Positions 1-5,708 of a stretch of DNA of 8,080 bases are shown in pieces. Every line of letters starts with the position of its first letter. Position 1 is the first letter of the stretch. The notes beneath the pieces are model-generated. The model did no database searches. It worked only from the letters and a program-made list of their open reading frames with translations, and was not told where the DNA came from. Both the position numbers and the translations under genes were made by a program. Source of the stretch: Acidobacteriaceae bacterium (GTDB lineage Bacteria > Acidobacteriota > Terriglobia > Terriglobales > Acidobacteriaceae); contig PMOF01000228.1 of NCBI GenBank assembly GCA_003162495.1, positions 1 to 8,080 of the forward strand, in the 5' to 3' direction.

Positions 1-100
1 AAGCGGATTTCCTGTGCGAGCGGGCGCATTGCATCACTCCCTGAGGGAGAAGTTTAGCAAAGCGAACGTTTCCCGGTTCCTTTTGAAACTGCGAAAAGCA

Positions 101-162
101 ACCGCAGGTCCTTCGACTGCGTTTGCCGCAAAGTGCGCGTCAAACTCCGCTCAGGATGACAG
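101..162. repeat. Dispersed intergenic repeat (CATCCTGAGCG...GTCGAAGGACC type)
   Basis: On the minus strand this stretch reads CTGTCATCCTGAGCGGAG, then GTTTGACGCG, TTTGCGGCAAACG and CAGTCGAAGGACCTGCGG. I recognise it from memory as a family of short intergenic repeats common in Acidobacteria and other environmental genomes; it often gives spurious peptides of the form CHPERS...QSKDLR. The centre holds an imperfect inverted repeat, GTTTGCCGC at 121-129 against GCGTCAAAC at 137-145. It lies just downstream of the minus-strand Bax inhibitor gene that ends at 179. A separate small hairpin, CTCCC-TGA-GGGAG at 37-49, lies to its left. The boundaries are approximate, because the similarity may extend to about position 60. 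Nothing in 1-178 looks like a real protein gene. Confidence 0.6.
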
Positions 163-178
163 CGGTGGGGGCGGGCGG

Positions 179-949
179 CTAATTTCTGCTGCGCAACTTG
201 GAGAGCAGCCGCAGGATCTCGAGATAGAGCCAGACCAGCGTGACCATGATGCCGAAGGCGCCGTACCACTCCATGTATTTAGGAGCACCGTACTGGACGC
301 CTCGCTCGATGAAATCGAAATCGAGCACCAGGTTGAGCGCGGCAACGGCGACGACGATGAGGCTGAAGCCGATGCCGACGACGCCGGAGCCATTGATGGA
401 AGCGAATTGGATGCCGAAGAAGCCCAGGACCATTTCAAGCAGGTAGAAGAGCATGATGCCGCCGGTGGCGGCGACGATGCCCATGCGAAACTTCTGCGTG
501 ACCTGAATGAGTCCGGAGCGATAAGCGAGCAGAAGCACGAACAGCGTGCCGAAGGTGAGGCTGACGGCCTGGATGCCGATGCCGGGATAGCGAAGGTCGA
601 AGATGGCAGAGATGCCGCCGAGGGCGAGGCCTTCGAGGAGCGCGTAGATCGGCGCGGTGACCGGGGACCACTCTTTCTTGAAGGAGGTGATCATGGCGAA
701 GATGAATCCGCCGAATAGTCCGACCATCATCAGTGGCGCCACGGTGGCCATGTCGCGGGACTGGAGGAACAGATGCCAGGTCCAGGCGGCGGTGGCCATG
801 GCGCAGAGCAGCAAAATGCCGGTCTTGTTGACGGTGCCATTCAGCGTCATGCGGGCAGTGACGTCGGCCAGGCCGCCATAACCGCCGCCGGAAATGCCGC
901 GAAATGTGTTCTCGCCGAGTGCCGGATTGGATGTCTTCATCAGTGCCAT
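179..949 (-). CDS. Bax inhibitor-1/YccA family membrane protein
   Basis: This 256-residue integral inner-membrane protein belongs to the Bax1-I/YccA-like superfamily. Characterised members are pH-sensitive calcium leak channels or FtsH-associated proteins; the role here is unknown. Hydrophobic segments lie at about residues 42-57, 69-89, 98-115, 124-143, 157-178, 190-209 and 226-248, giving the seven-helix layout of the family. Recognisable family stretches are TLNGTVNKTG (35-44) before helix 1, SPVTAPIYALLEGLALGG (95-112), and the acidic NLVLDFDFIERG (206-217) between helices 6 and 7. The ATG at 949 is preceded by GGAGAG at a suitable distance; a second ATG three codons in (940) is a weaker alternative. 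It follows glmM on the same strand after about 140 nt, so it may have its own promoter. Family assignment is firm and physiological function is not. Confidence 0.93.
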   Translation of the reverse strand: MALMKTSNPALGENTFRGISGGGYGGLADVTARMTLNGTVNKTGILLLCAMATAAWTWHLFLQSRDMATVAPLMMVGLFGGFIFAMITSFKKEWSPVTAPIYALLEGLALGGISAIFDLRYPGIGIQAVSLTFGTLFVLLLAYRSGLIQVTQKFRMGIVAATGGIMLFYLLEMVLGFFGIQFASINGSGVVGIGFSLIVVAVAALNLVLDFDFIERGVQYGAPKYMEWYGAFGIMVTLVWLYLEILRLLSKLRSRN

Positions 950-965
950 GGGGTTCTCTCTCCGT

Positions 966-1016
966 TGGGAGTGGGACAGTTGGCCCGGTAGTCATTGGCG
1001 CGGAACTGCACTCCCA
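966..1016. other. Inverted repeat in the leader of the Bax inhibitor gene
   Basis: TGGGAGTG at 966-973 and CACTCCCA at 1009-1016 are perfect 8-bp complements separated by 35 nt. In a minus-strand transcript they would bracket a stem-loop ending about 16 nt before the Bax inhibitor start codon, with the left arm next to its GGAGAG ribosome-binding site. A weak minus-strand TAAAAT -10-like hexamer lies at 1023-1028, so a transcript starting near 1016 would carry the whole structure in its 5' leader. This could be a regulatory leader, an operator with separated half-sites, or chance. No convincing -35 hexamer is visible. Confidence 0.3.
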
Positions 1017-1089
1017 GTGTCTATTTTAATCGGGCGGCGGGCAGAAATCGAGGGCTTGCCAAATCGGCAATTGATCGAGCGCACACCCG

Positions 1090-2484
1090 TTACGCGCCGA
1101 GCTCGTTGCGGATGGCATCGGCGATGGCGGTGGCGTGGTGGTGCATTTTGGATTCGGATTCGGCTTCGATCATGACGCGGGCGAGGGCTTCGGTGCCGGA
1201 GTAGCGGATGACGACGCGGCCGGAATCCTTGAGGTCTTGTTCGGCCGCGCGGATGGCGGCGGCGACGGCTGGGATGGAGTCGAGGGGGCGCTTTTCGCGG
1301 ACCTTGATGTTGACGATGACTTGCGGAAAAACTTTGAGGTCGGCGCTGAGTTCTTCAATGGATTTGCCGGAGCGGGCGAGAAGATCGAGTACAACGAGGG
1401 CTGTGAGCAGGCCGTCGCCGGTGGTGGCCAGATGGGGCAGCAGGATGTGGCCGGACTGCTCGCCGCCGAGGGCGGCATTGTGCTGCTGCATCTGCTCAAG
1501 GACGTAGCGGTCGCCGACGGGGGCGCGCAGCATGCGAATGCCGGAGCGCTTGAGGGCGGCTTCAAGGCCCATGTTGGACATGGTGGTGGTGACGACCAAA
1601 TCTCCGGTAAGAAGGCCGCGCGCCTTGAGGTCGCGGGCCACGATCAGCAGGATGGCGTCGCCGTTGATGACGTTGTTATGAGCGCCGGCGAGCATGCAAC
1701 GGTCGGCATCGCCATCGAGGGTGATGCCGAGGCCGGCGGAGCGAACCTGGACCTCGGCGGCGATGAAGGCCGGGTAGAGCGCGCCGCAATTGTCGTTGAT
1801 GTTGCGGCCGTTGGGGGCGATGTTGAGCAGAACGATGTCGTTGGCGAAATTGACGTTGAGGCGACGAAACAGGTCGGGAGCGACGGCGGCTGCAGCGCCG
1901 TTGGCACAGTCGGCGACGATGCGAAGGGGTGACTTGGACCGCCGTGGAGCAGACAGGCCGGGAACGGCGTGGATGAGGAAATGGATGTAGTCGGCCTGGA
2001 GGACGGGGTTGTCTTCAAGGGGCGGAAGGCGATCGGGATCGGGAGCGGCGTGGATGGTGGAGGCGTGATGGAGGATTTCCGCTTCCATGGCCAGTTCCAA
2101 GGCGTCGGGAAGCTTGAAGCCGTCGGCGCCGAAGAGCTTGATGCCGTTGTCGCGCCACGGATTGTGCGAGGCGGAGATGACGACGCCGGCGTGGAAGCCG
2201 TGGGTGCGGGCGAGGAAGGCTACAGCCGGCGTGGGCACGATGCCGGCGCTTTCAACGCGGGCGCCCGCTTTGCGCAGGCCGGCGGCGAGGGTGGCTGCGA
2301 TCCAGGGGCTTGATTCGCGGGTGTCGCGTCCGATCAGGACCCTTGGCTGGGCGCTCGCGCCGCGCAGCGAATGGGCGAGTGCGAGGCCGGTGGCGAAGAT
2401 GGTGGTGGGATCGAGGGGAGGGTCGCCGGCGATGGCGCGAATGCCGTCTGTGCCGAAGAGCTTGCGTGCGCTTGCTGAGGTCAT
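1090..2484 (-). CDS. glmM: Phosphoglucosamine mutase GlmM
   Basis: GlmM interconverts glucosamine-6-phosphate and glucosamine-1-phosphate in the cytoplasm, feeding UDP-GlcNAc synthesis for peptidoglycan and lipopolysaccharide. The 464-residue product has all hallmarks of the alpha-D-phosphohexomutase family. These are KLFGTDGIR (8-16), the catalytic phosphoserine loop SASHNP (104-109, phosphoacceptor Ser106), the metal-binding loop DGDADR (257-262), the sugar-specificity loop GEQSGH (341-346) and the phosphate-binding loop RYSGTE (427-432). The family is usually about 445 residues, so it is full length. The ATG at 2484 is chosen because the protein then begins a few residues before KLFGTDGIR, as in other GlmM proteins. 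An AGGA (2494-2497) lies 9 nt upstream, inside the last codons of xseA. The stop of xseA is 4 nt before this start, so the two genes are probably co-transcribed and translationally coupled. GlmM rather than phosphomannomutase is supported by FGTDGIR and GEQSGH. Confidence 0.97.
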   Translation of the reverse strand: MTSASARKLFGTDGIRAIAGDPPLDPTTIFATGLALAHSLRGASAQPRVLIGRDTRESSPWIAATLAAGLRKAGARVESAGIVPTPAVAFLARTHGFHAGVVISASHNPWRDNGIKLFGADGFKLPDALELAMEAEILHHASTIHAAPDPDRLPPLEDNPVLQADYIHFLIHAVPGLSAPRRSKSPLRIVADCANGAAAAVAPDLFRRLNVNFANDIVLLNIAPNGRNINDNCGALYPAFIAAEVQVRSAGLGITLDGDADRCMLAGAHNNVINGDAILLIVARDLKARGLLTGDLVVTTTMSNMGLEAALKRSGIRMLRAPVGDRYVLEQMQQHNAALGGEQSGHILLPHLATTGDGLLTALVVLDLLARSGKSIEELSADLKVFPQVIVNIKVREKRPLDSIPAVAAAIRAAEQDLKDSGRVVIRYSGTEALARVMIEAESESKMHHHATAIADAIRNELGA

Positions 2485-2488
2485 GGTC

Positions 2489-3925
2489 TCAATTCCTGCG
2501 CTTCTTGCGCAGCGGGGCCTGGTCGGGAGCGGTGGGTGGAGGCGCGGTGGATTCAACGCGACTGGCGAAGGAGCCTTGGGCGAGGCGTGTGGTGAGCAGG
2601 TCGCCGGGAGCGAGTTGAGCGGCGGAACGGATCAGACCGCCGTTCGCGTCAAGGACGAGCGCGTAGCCGCGCTCAAGGACGGCGAGGGGCGAGAGCGAGT
2701 GCAGGCGTGCGTCGAGAGCGCCGACGCGGACCGTGGAGCGCTGCAGGGTGCGTTCGAAGCTGCGGACCAGGCTGGTGCGGCAGGCCTGCAGGCGTTCGCG
2801 GGTGCGGGCGATCGACTGGCGCGGATTGTGGTGCAAGACAGCGGCGGTGAGGTCGGCGACCTGAACCTTCTGCTGGTGAAGCTGCGCGGTGAGGGCCGAT
2901 TCCAGGCGAAAGGCGAGGTCGTCGAGGCGCTGGGCGGAACGATGCAGCAGGGCGGACATGCGCGACTCGGCGCGGCTGACGGGGAATTGAGCGAGGCGCT
3001 GGCGCGCTTGCAGAAACTGATAGTTAGTGGCGCGCTCCAGACGGCGGGACTGGTTGGCGAGGTGGTCGGCAATGCGGTGCTGGGCTTCGGTAATGAGTTC
3101 GGCGGCGGCCGAAGGGGTGGGGGCGCGCAGGTCGGCGGCAAAATCGGCGATGGTGAAGTCGGTTTCATGGCCAATGGCGGAGACGACGGGGACGCCGGAG
3201 GCGACGATAGCGCGCGCGATTCGCTCTGAGTTGAAGGCCGCCAGATCTTCAAGCGATCCGCCGCCGCGGGCGAGGACGATGATGTCGACCAAGCCTGATT
3301 GATTGAGATGGGCGAGAGCGAGTTCGATTTCGGCGGGGGCCTGGTCGCCCTGGACGGAGACGGGAAAAAGCAGGACGTTGAGTCCGGAGTGGCGACGGGC
3401 GACGATGTTGAGGAAGTCGCGTATCACGGCGCCGGTGGGCGAGGTGACGATGCCGACGGTGCGCGGGAAGGCGGGCAGTGGGCGCTTGCGGCCGGCGTCG
3501 AAGAGGCCTTCGGTCTTGAGTTTCTCTTTGAGCTGTTCAAAGGCGAGCTGCAGCGAACCGGCGCCGACAGGCTCCATGGTCTCGGCGACCAACTGCATCT
3601 GGCCGCGCTGCTCGTAGACGCTGACGCGGCCGCGGACCAGGACGTGAAGGCCGTCTTCGGGGCGGAAGCGAAGCAGCACAGCCTGACGGCGGAAGAGGAC
3701 AACAGGGAGCTGCGCCTCGGCGTCTTTGAGCGTGAAATAGAGATGGCCGGAGGGGGCGGGACGGAGGTTGGAGATTTCTCCCTCCACCCAGACATCGGCG
3801 TACTTCCGCTCGATGAGTTCGCGGACCTGAGCGACCAGTTCCCGCACCGGCCAGATGCGACGTGTGGACGCGGGCTCCTCGAAGACGAAGTCGAGCTGGG
3901 GCGCGAATGGGTTGGGCGGGGGCAT
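2489..3925 (-). CDS. xseA: Exodeoxyribonuclease VII large subunit XseA
   Basis: XseA is the catalytic large subunit of exonuclease VII, which with several XseB small subunits degrades single-stranded DNA to oligonucleotides from either end. The 478-residue product matches the family in order. An N-terminal OB-fold covers about residues 22-118 (WVEGEISNL at 46-54, SGHLYFTLKD at 59-68). The catalytic domain has TSPTGAVIRD (161-170), RGGGSLEDL (220-228), the core GHETDFTIAD (252-261) and RAPTPSAAAE (267-276). A long helical XseB-binding region follows (about 280-405), and then the conserved LSPLAVLERGYALV (411-424). The tail is basic (RKKRRN). The frame stays open to a TTG at 4075, but those 50 extra residues resemble nothing in the family, so I start at the ATG at 3925. 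AAAGGA abuts that ATG with no spacer, so it is a poor Shine-Dalgarno site. xseB is not adjacent. Pairing with glmM reflects local gene order, not a shared pathway. Confidence 0.95.
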   Translation of the reverse strand: MPPPNPFAPQLDFVFEEPASTRRIWPVRELVAQVRELIERKYADVWVEGEISNLRPAPSGHLYFTLKDAEAQLPVVLFRRQAVLLRFRPEDGLHVLVRGRVSVYEQRGQMQLVAETMEPVGAGSLQLAFEQLKEKLKTEGLFDAGRKRPLPAFPRTVGIVTSPTGAVIRDFLNIVARRHSGLNVLLFPVSVQGDQAPAEIELALAHLNQSGLVDIIVLARGGGSLEDLAAFNSERIARAIVASGVPVVSAIGHETDFTIADFAADLRAPTPSAAAELITEAQHRIADHLANQSRRLERATNYQFLQARQRLAQFPVSRAESRMSALLHRSAQRLDDLAFRLESALTAQLHQQKVQVADLTAAVLHHNPRQSIARTRERLQACRTSLVRSFERTLQRSTVRVGALDARLHSLSPLAVLERGYALVLDANGGLIRSAAQLAPGDLLTTRLAQGSFASRVESTAPPPTAPDQAPLRKKRRN

Positions 3926-3933
3926 TCCTTTGA

Positions 3934-3939
3934 AGTGTA
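3934..3939 (-). promoter_or_regulatory. Possible -10 element for xseA (leaderless?)
   Basis: On the minus strand the hexamer TACACT lies 8 nt upstream of the chosen xseA ATG. If it is a -10 element, transcription would start within a nucleotide or two of the start codon, giving a nearly leaderless mRNA. That would fit the lack of a properly spaced Shine-Dalgarno sequence. No good -35 hexamer is visible at 16-18 nt, so this remains weak. Confidence 0.22.
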
Positions 3940-4176
3940 ATTGGTGGGGTTTGTTCAGCGCTCGTGGACAATGAATCCCCGCCGGTTTGGGGATTGCGGT
4001 TTCGCGCACGTTCGCCAGTTCAGTTCTCAAGACGCTGGCGAAAGGATTGGCGAGTTCGCGATGGAGTTTCCGCAAGTTTGAGCCAATGCTTTTGGCAGGA
4101 ACTCCGGCTTCCAGTTCGTGCGAAGCCCTGTCTCAAATCAACTAACCAATCAGGCTGCCCATTAGTGGGAACCTTA

Positions 4177-4290
4177 GTTACCTTTTGCTCAAAACTTGAT
4201 TACTTTTGCGGGAAATCCAGTTACCTTTTTTGGGGAGTGAAGTTACCTGGCGAGGGCCCCTGGTTGCAGATCAGCGACACCTCTTTACCA
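4177..4290 (+). promoter_or_regulatory. Helically phased GTTACC direct repeats (putative activator/repressor array)
   Basis: Boxes containing TTAC start at 4178 (GTTACCTTTT), 4200 (GATTACTTTT), 4221 (GTTACCTTTTT), 4243 (GTTACCTGG) and 4285 (TTTACCATT). A degenerate GGTTGC has its TT at 4264. Successive intervals are 22, 21, 22, 21 and 21 nt, i.e. two turns of B-DNA each, so all boxes face the same side of the helix. This suggests cooperative binding of a DNA-binding protein, such as a response regulator or bacterial enhancer-binding protein, upstream of the cassette that starts at 4384. The regulator is not in this window. The boxes and spacing are seen directly; the function is inferred. Confidence 0.5.
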
Positions 4291-4383
4291 TTCATGGTCT
4301 GCCAAAGTGTTATTGATTGACGCGTATGTTCACTGATGAAATGGTCGAAGTACCCCAATCTGCATTGGAAAGGCTTAGTCAAT

Positions 4384-4956
4384 ATGCTATCGATTTCGCG
4401 TCGCACCATCGTCATTTTCGGGTTGATCGCTTTGGTCTGCTCGATATCATCCAACGCTTTCGGCCAGAAGAACTCCAACGCCGCCACCGTGGCAATCACC
4501 GCTACCATGGCAGAGTCATTGAGCGTTTCCGCCACACCTGGCACCTTAAGCATCAACCTGGTTCAGGGCGGGACTACCGCGGCCAGCGGTGCTGTTTCGA
4601 TCACCACCACCGGACTCTTTCTGCCCACCCGCGCCAATATCCAATTGGACGGCTATTTCTCATCGGCGGCCGCCGCTCTGACAGATGGCGCCACCCCGGC
4701 AGACAACATTCCCACTTCGGCAATCCTGGGTCAGATGACGACCGGGATTCCCACCACGTATACCGCCTTCACCGGGACGCCCTCGCTGGGTCCGGCCGGC
4801 GCAGGACTTGAACTGTTCACGGTGGCGCTCACCGCGGGCAATCGCGCCTTTACCCGCACCGACAACCTGACCCTGGAAATCAACACGACGGCACTGCCCC
4901 AATTGCCGGCAGGTGTTTACACCGGGACACTCACGCTTCAGGCTCAGGCACTCTAA
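4384..4956 (+). CDS. Exported beta-rich pilin-like subunit A
   Basis: This 190-residue product has a clear signal peptide: basic SRR, then a hydrophobic core IVIFGLIALVCSI, with likely cleavage near AFGQ (25-28). The mature protein is rich in Thr, Ala, Gly and Ser, has no cysteine, and looks all-beta. It starts with an alternating-hydrophobic stretch, ATVAITATM (34-42), which could be a donor strand. It ends in LPAGVYTGTLTLQAQAL, where Gly177 is 14 residues from the C-terminus with a nearby Tyr. That pattern resembles chaperone-usher subunits and the spore-coat-U/DUF4402-like families, though I cannot assign it to one. It is paralogous to subunit B (7448-8011). I chose the ATG at 4384, which has GGAAAGG upstream and places the basic region and hydrophobic core near the N-terminus. 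The in-frame ATG at 4336 adds 16 residues and has no ribosome-binding site. The stop overlaps the chaperone start (TAATG). Likely a secreted fibre or surface-layer subunit. Confidence 0.75.
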   Translation: MLSISRRTIVIFGLIALVCSISSNAFGQKNSNAATVAITATMAESLSVSATPGTLSINLVQGGTTAASGAVSITTTGLFLPTRANIQLDGYFSSAAAALTDGATPADNIPTSAILGQMTTGIPTTYTAFTGTPSLGPAGAGLELFTVALTAGNRAFTRTDNLTLEINTTALPQLPAGVYTGTLTLQAQAL

Positions 4957-5708
4957 TGTGGATTGCATCATCGAGCCGGCAGAACGGGGCCGCGACCGGC
5001 AAGAAACGAATCGGTACCGCTCTCTTGTGGGCGGCAGCCGGACTCGCGTTCTTGCCGGTGGCGGAAATGAGGGCTCAGTCGATTGAGCCGGTCATTTCCG
5101 AATACGCCGGCAAGGCAGATGGCAAGTTTGAGTTGACGAACAATACCCTGACGCCAATGGCCGTGGTGCTGGAGCCTAAGAGCTTCAGCATTGGCCCCGA
5201 TGGCAGAGGCACGTTTCGTCCGCTCGATCCGACAACCCACGTGGATCTATCCGCGATGAGTGTCCTGCTTGAGCCGCAACAGACTTACTATGTTTTCTAC
5301 AAAGCGCACGCCGACACGCTTCCCGCCTGGTTCACTGTGTACGCGGTTTTTTCGCCTGTTAAAAAGGGCGAACAGGTAAAGGTGCGCGTCATGCTTCCCC
5401 ACACGGTCTACCTCTATCAGAAAAAACCTTTTGACAAAGAGGAGGTCGATTTTCAACACGCCAAGTATGAAGCCGGCCAGGATACTGTCGTTTTCGATCT
5501 CGACAACCTGGGCCCAGCCCTGGTCAGGGTGCAGGGCATTCACGTTGCAGGCGGCAAAGCATCAGTGGATGCGAATGGGTTTCCCCTGCTGCCGCACAGC
5601 ATGCGTCATCTGGAAATTCCATGGAAGCAAGCAAATCCGCCAAGTTATATCGTCCTGCGCTTTCCGCATTTCGACGTGAAAGAGCCACTGAGTGTCCAGG
5701 ATCACTAG
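4956..5708 (+). CDS. PapD-like periplasmic (fimbrial-type) chaperone
   Basis: This 250-residue product has an N-terminal signal (KKR then IGTALLWAAAGLAFLPV, cleavage near AEMRAQ, 36-41), so it should be periplasmic. It looks like two Ig-like domains. Domain 1 (about 43-155) has FELTNNTLTPMAVVL (58-72), LLEPQQTYYVFYKA (104-117), PAWFTVYAVFSP (123-134) and a strand of alternating hydrophobics VKVRVMLPHTVYLY (141-154), where PapD-type chaperones place their donor G1 strand. Domain 2 (about 162-243) has TVVFDLDNLGPALVRV (177-192) and PLLPHSMRHLEIPW (210-223), recalling the Asn-containing and LP-G/H-S-R segments of fimbrial chaperones. Similarity is by pattern, not close identity, and I could not place the PapD Arg8/Lys112 pair with confidence. 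The ATG shares its A with the stop of subunit A, implying translational coupling. The role inferred is folding and delivering subunits A and B to the barrel protein encoded next. Confidence 0.72.
   Translation: MWIASSSRQNGAATGKKRIGTALLWAAAGLAFLPVAEMRAQSIEPVISEYAGKADGKFELTNNTLTPMAVVLEPKSFSIGPDGRGTFRPLDPTTHVDLSAMSVLLEPQQTYYVFYKAHADTLPAWFTVYAVFSPVKKGEQVKVRVMLPHTVYLYQKKPFDKEEVDFQHAKYEAGQDTVVFDLDNLGPALVRVQGIHVAGGKASVDANGFPLLPHSMRHLEIPWKQANPPSYIVLRFPHFDVKEPLSVQDH

Larger units (their letters stand above)
3926..4383. other. Divergent intergenic control region, xseA / pilus-like cassette
   Basis: These 458 nt separate the minus-strand xseA start from the plus-strand cassette, and I find no credible gene here. 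The part next to xseA (about 3926-4080) has gene-like composition and is open in the xseA frame, but shows no family similarity. From about 4140 the sequence becomes visibly A/T-richer and contains phased GTTACC-type boxes (4177-4290), a 12-nt near-palindrome ACCATTCATGGT (4287-4298) and a TTGACG hexamer (4317-4322) resembling a -35 element. No good -10 follows TTGACG at 16-18 nt. The cassette promoter is therefore expected between about 4250 and 4350 but is not pinned down. Confidence 0.6.

Noticed and set aside
37..49. CTCCC-TGA-GGGAG hairpin as a terminator
   Set aside because: The stem is 5 bp with a 3-nt loop and only a short AAGTTT follows; too weak to call.
14..718. Plus-strand open frame over the left end and the Bax inhibitor gene
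   Set aside because: It is antisense to a clear membrane protein gene and crosses the dispersed repeat; the peptide is Asp/Glu-rich with no recognisable domain.
1056..1070. TTGCC-AAATC-GGCAA hairpin downstream of glmM as a terminator
   Set aside because: The stem is only 5 bp and no T-run follows on the minus strand.
2485..2556. N-terminal extension of GlmM upstream of 2484
   Set aside because: It would overlap the end of xseA, and the family normally starts a few residues before the FGTDGIR motif.
1135..3229. Long plus-strand open frames opposite glmM and xseA (e.g. 1135-1932, 2087-3229)
   Set aside because: Their peptides are low-complexity Gly/Ala/Asp/Glu-rich antisense products of very GC-rich genes; both minus-strand genes carry complete family motifs.
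3926..4075. N-terminal extension of XseA to a TTG start
   Set aside because: The 50 extra residues have no resemblance to the family, and the OB-fold begins soon after the ATG at 3925.
4177..4250. Phased boxes as a CRISPR array
   Set aside because: The repeats are only about 10 bp and degenerate, with 11-12 nt between them; far too small for CRISPR repeats and spacers.
4336..4383. Alternative upstream start for subunit A
   Set aside because: No ribosome-binding site precedes 4336, and the 16 added residues would push the hydrophobic core away from the N-terminus; the ATG at 4384 has GGAAAGG upstream.
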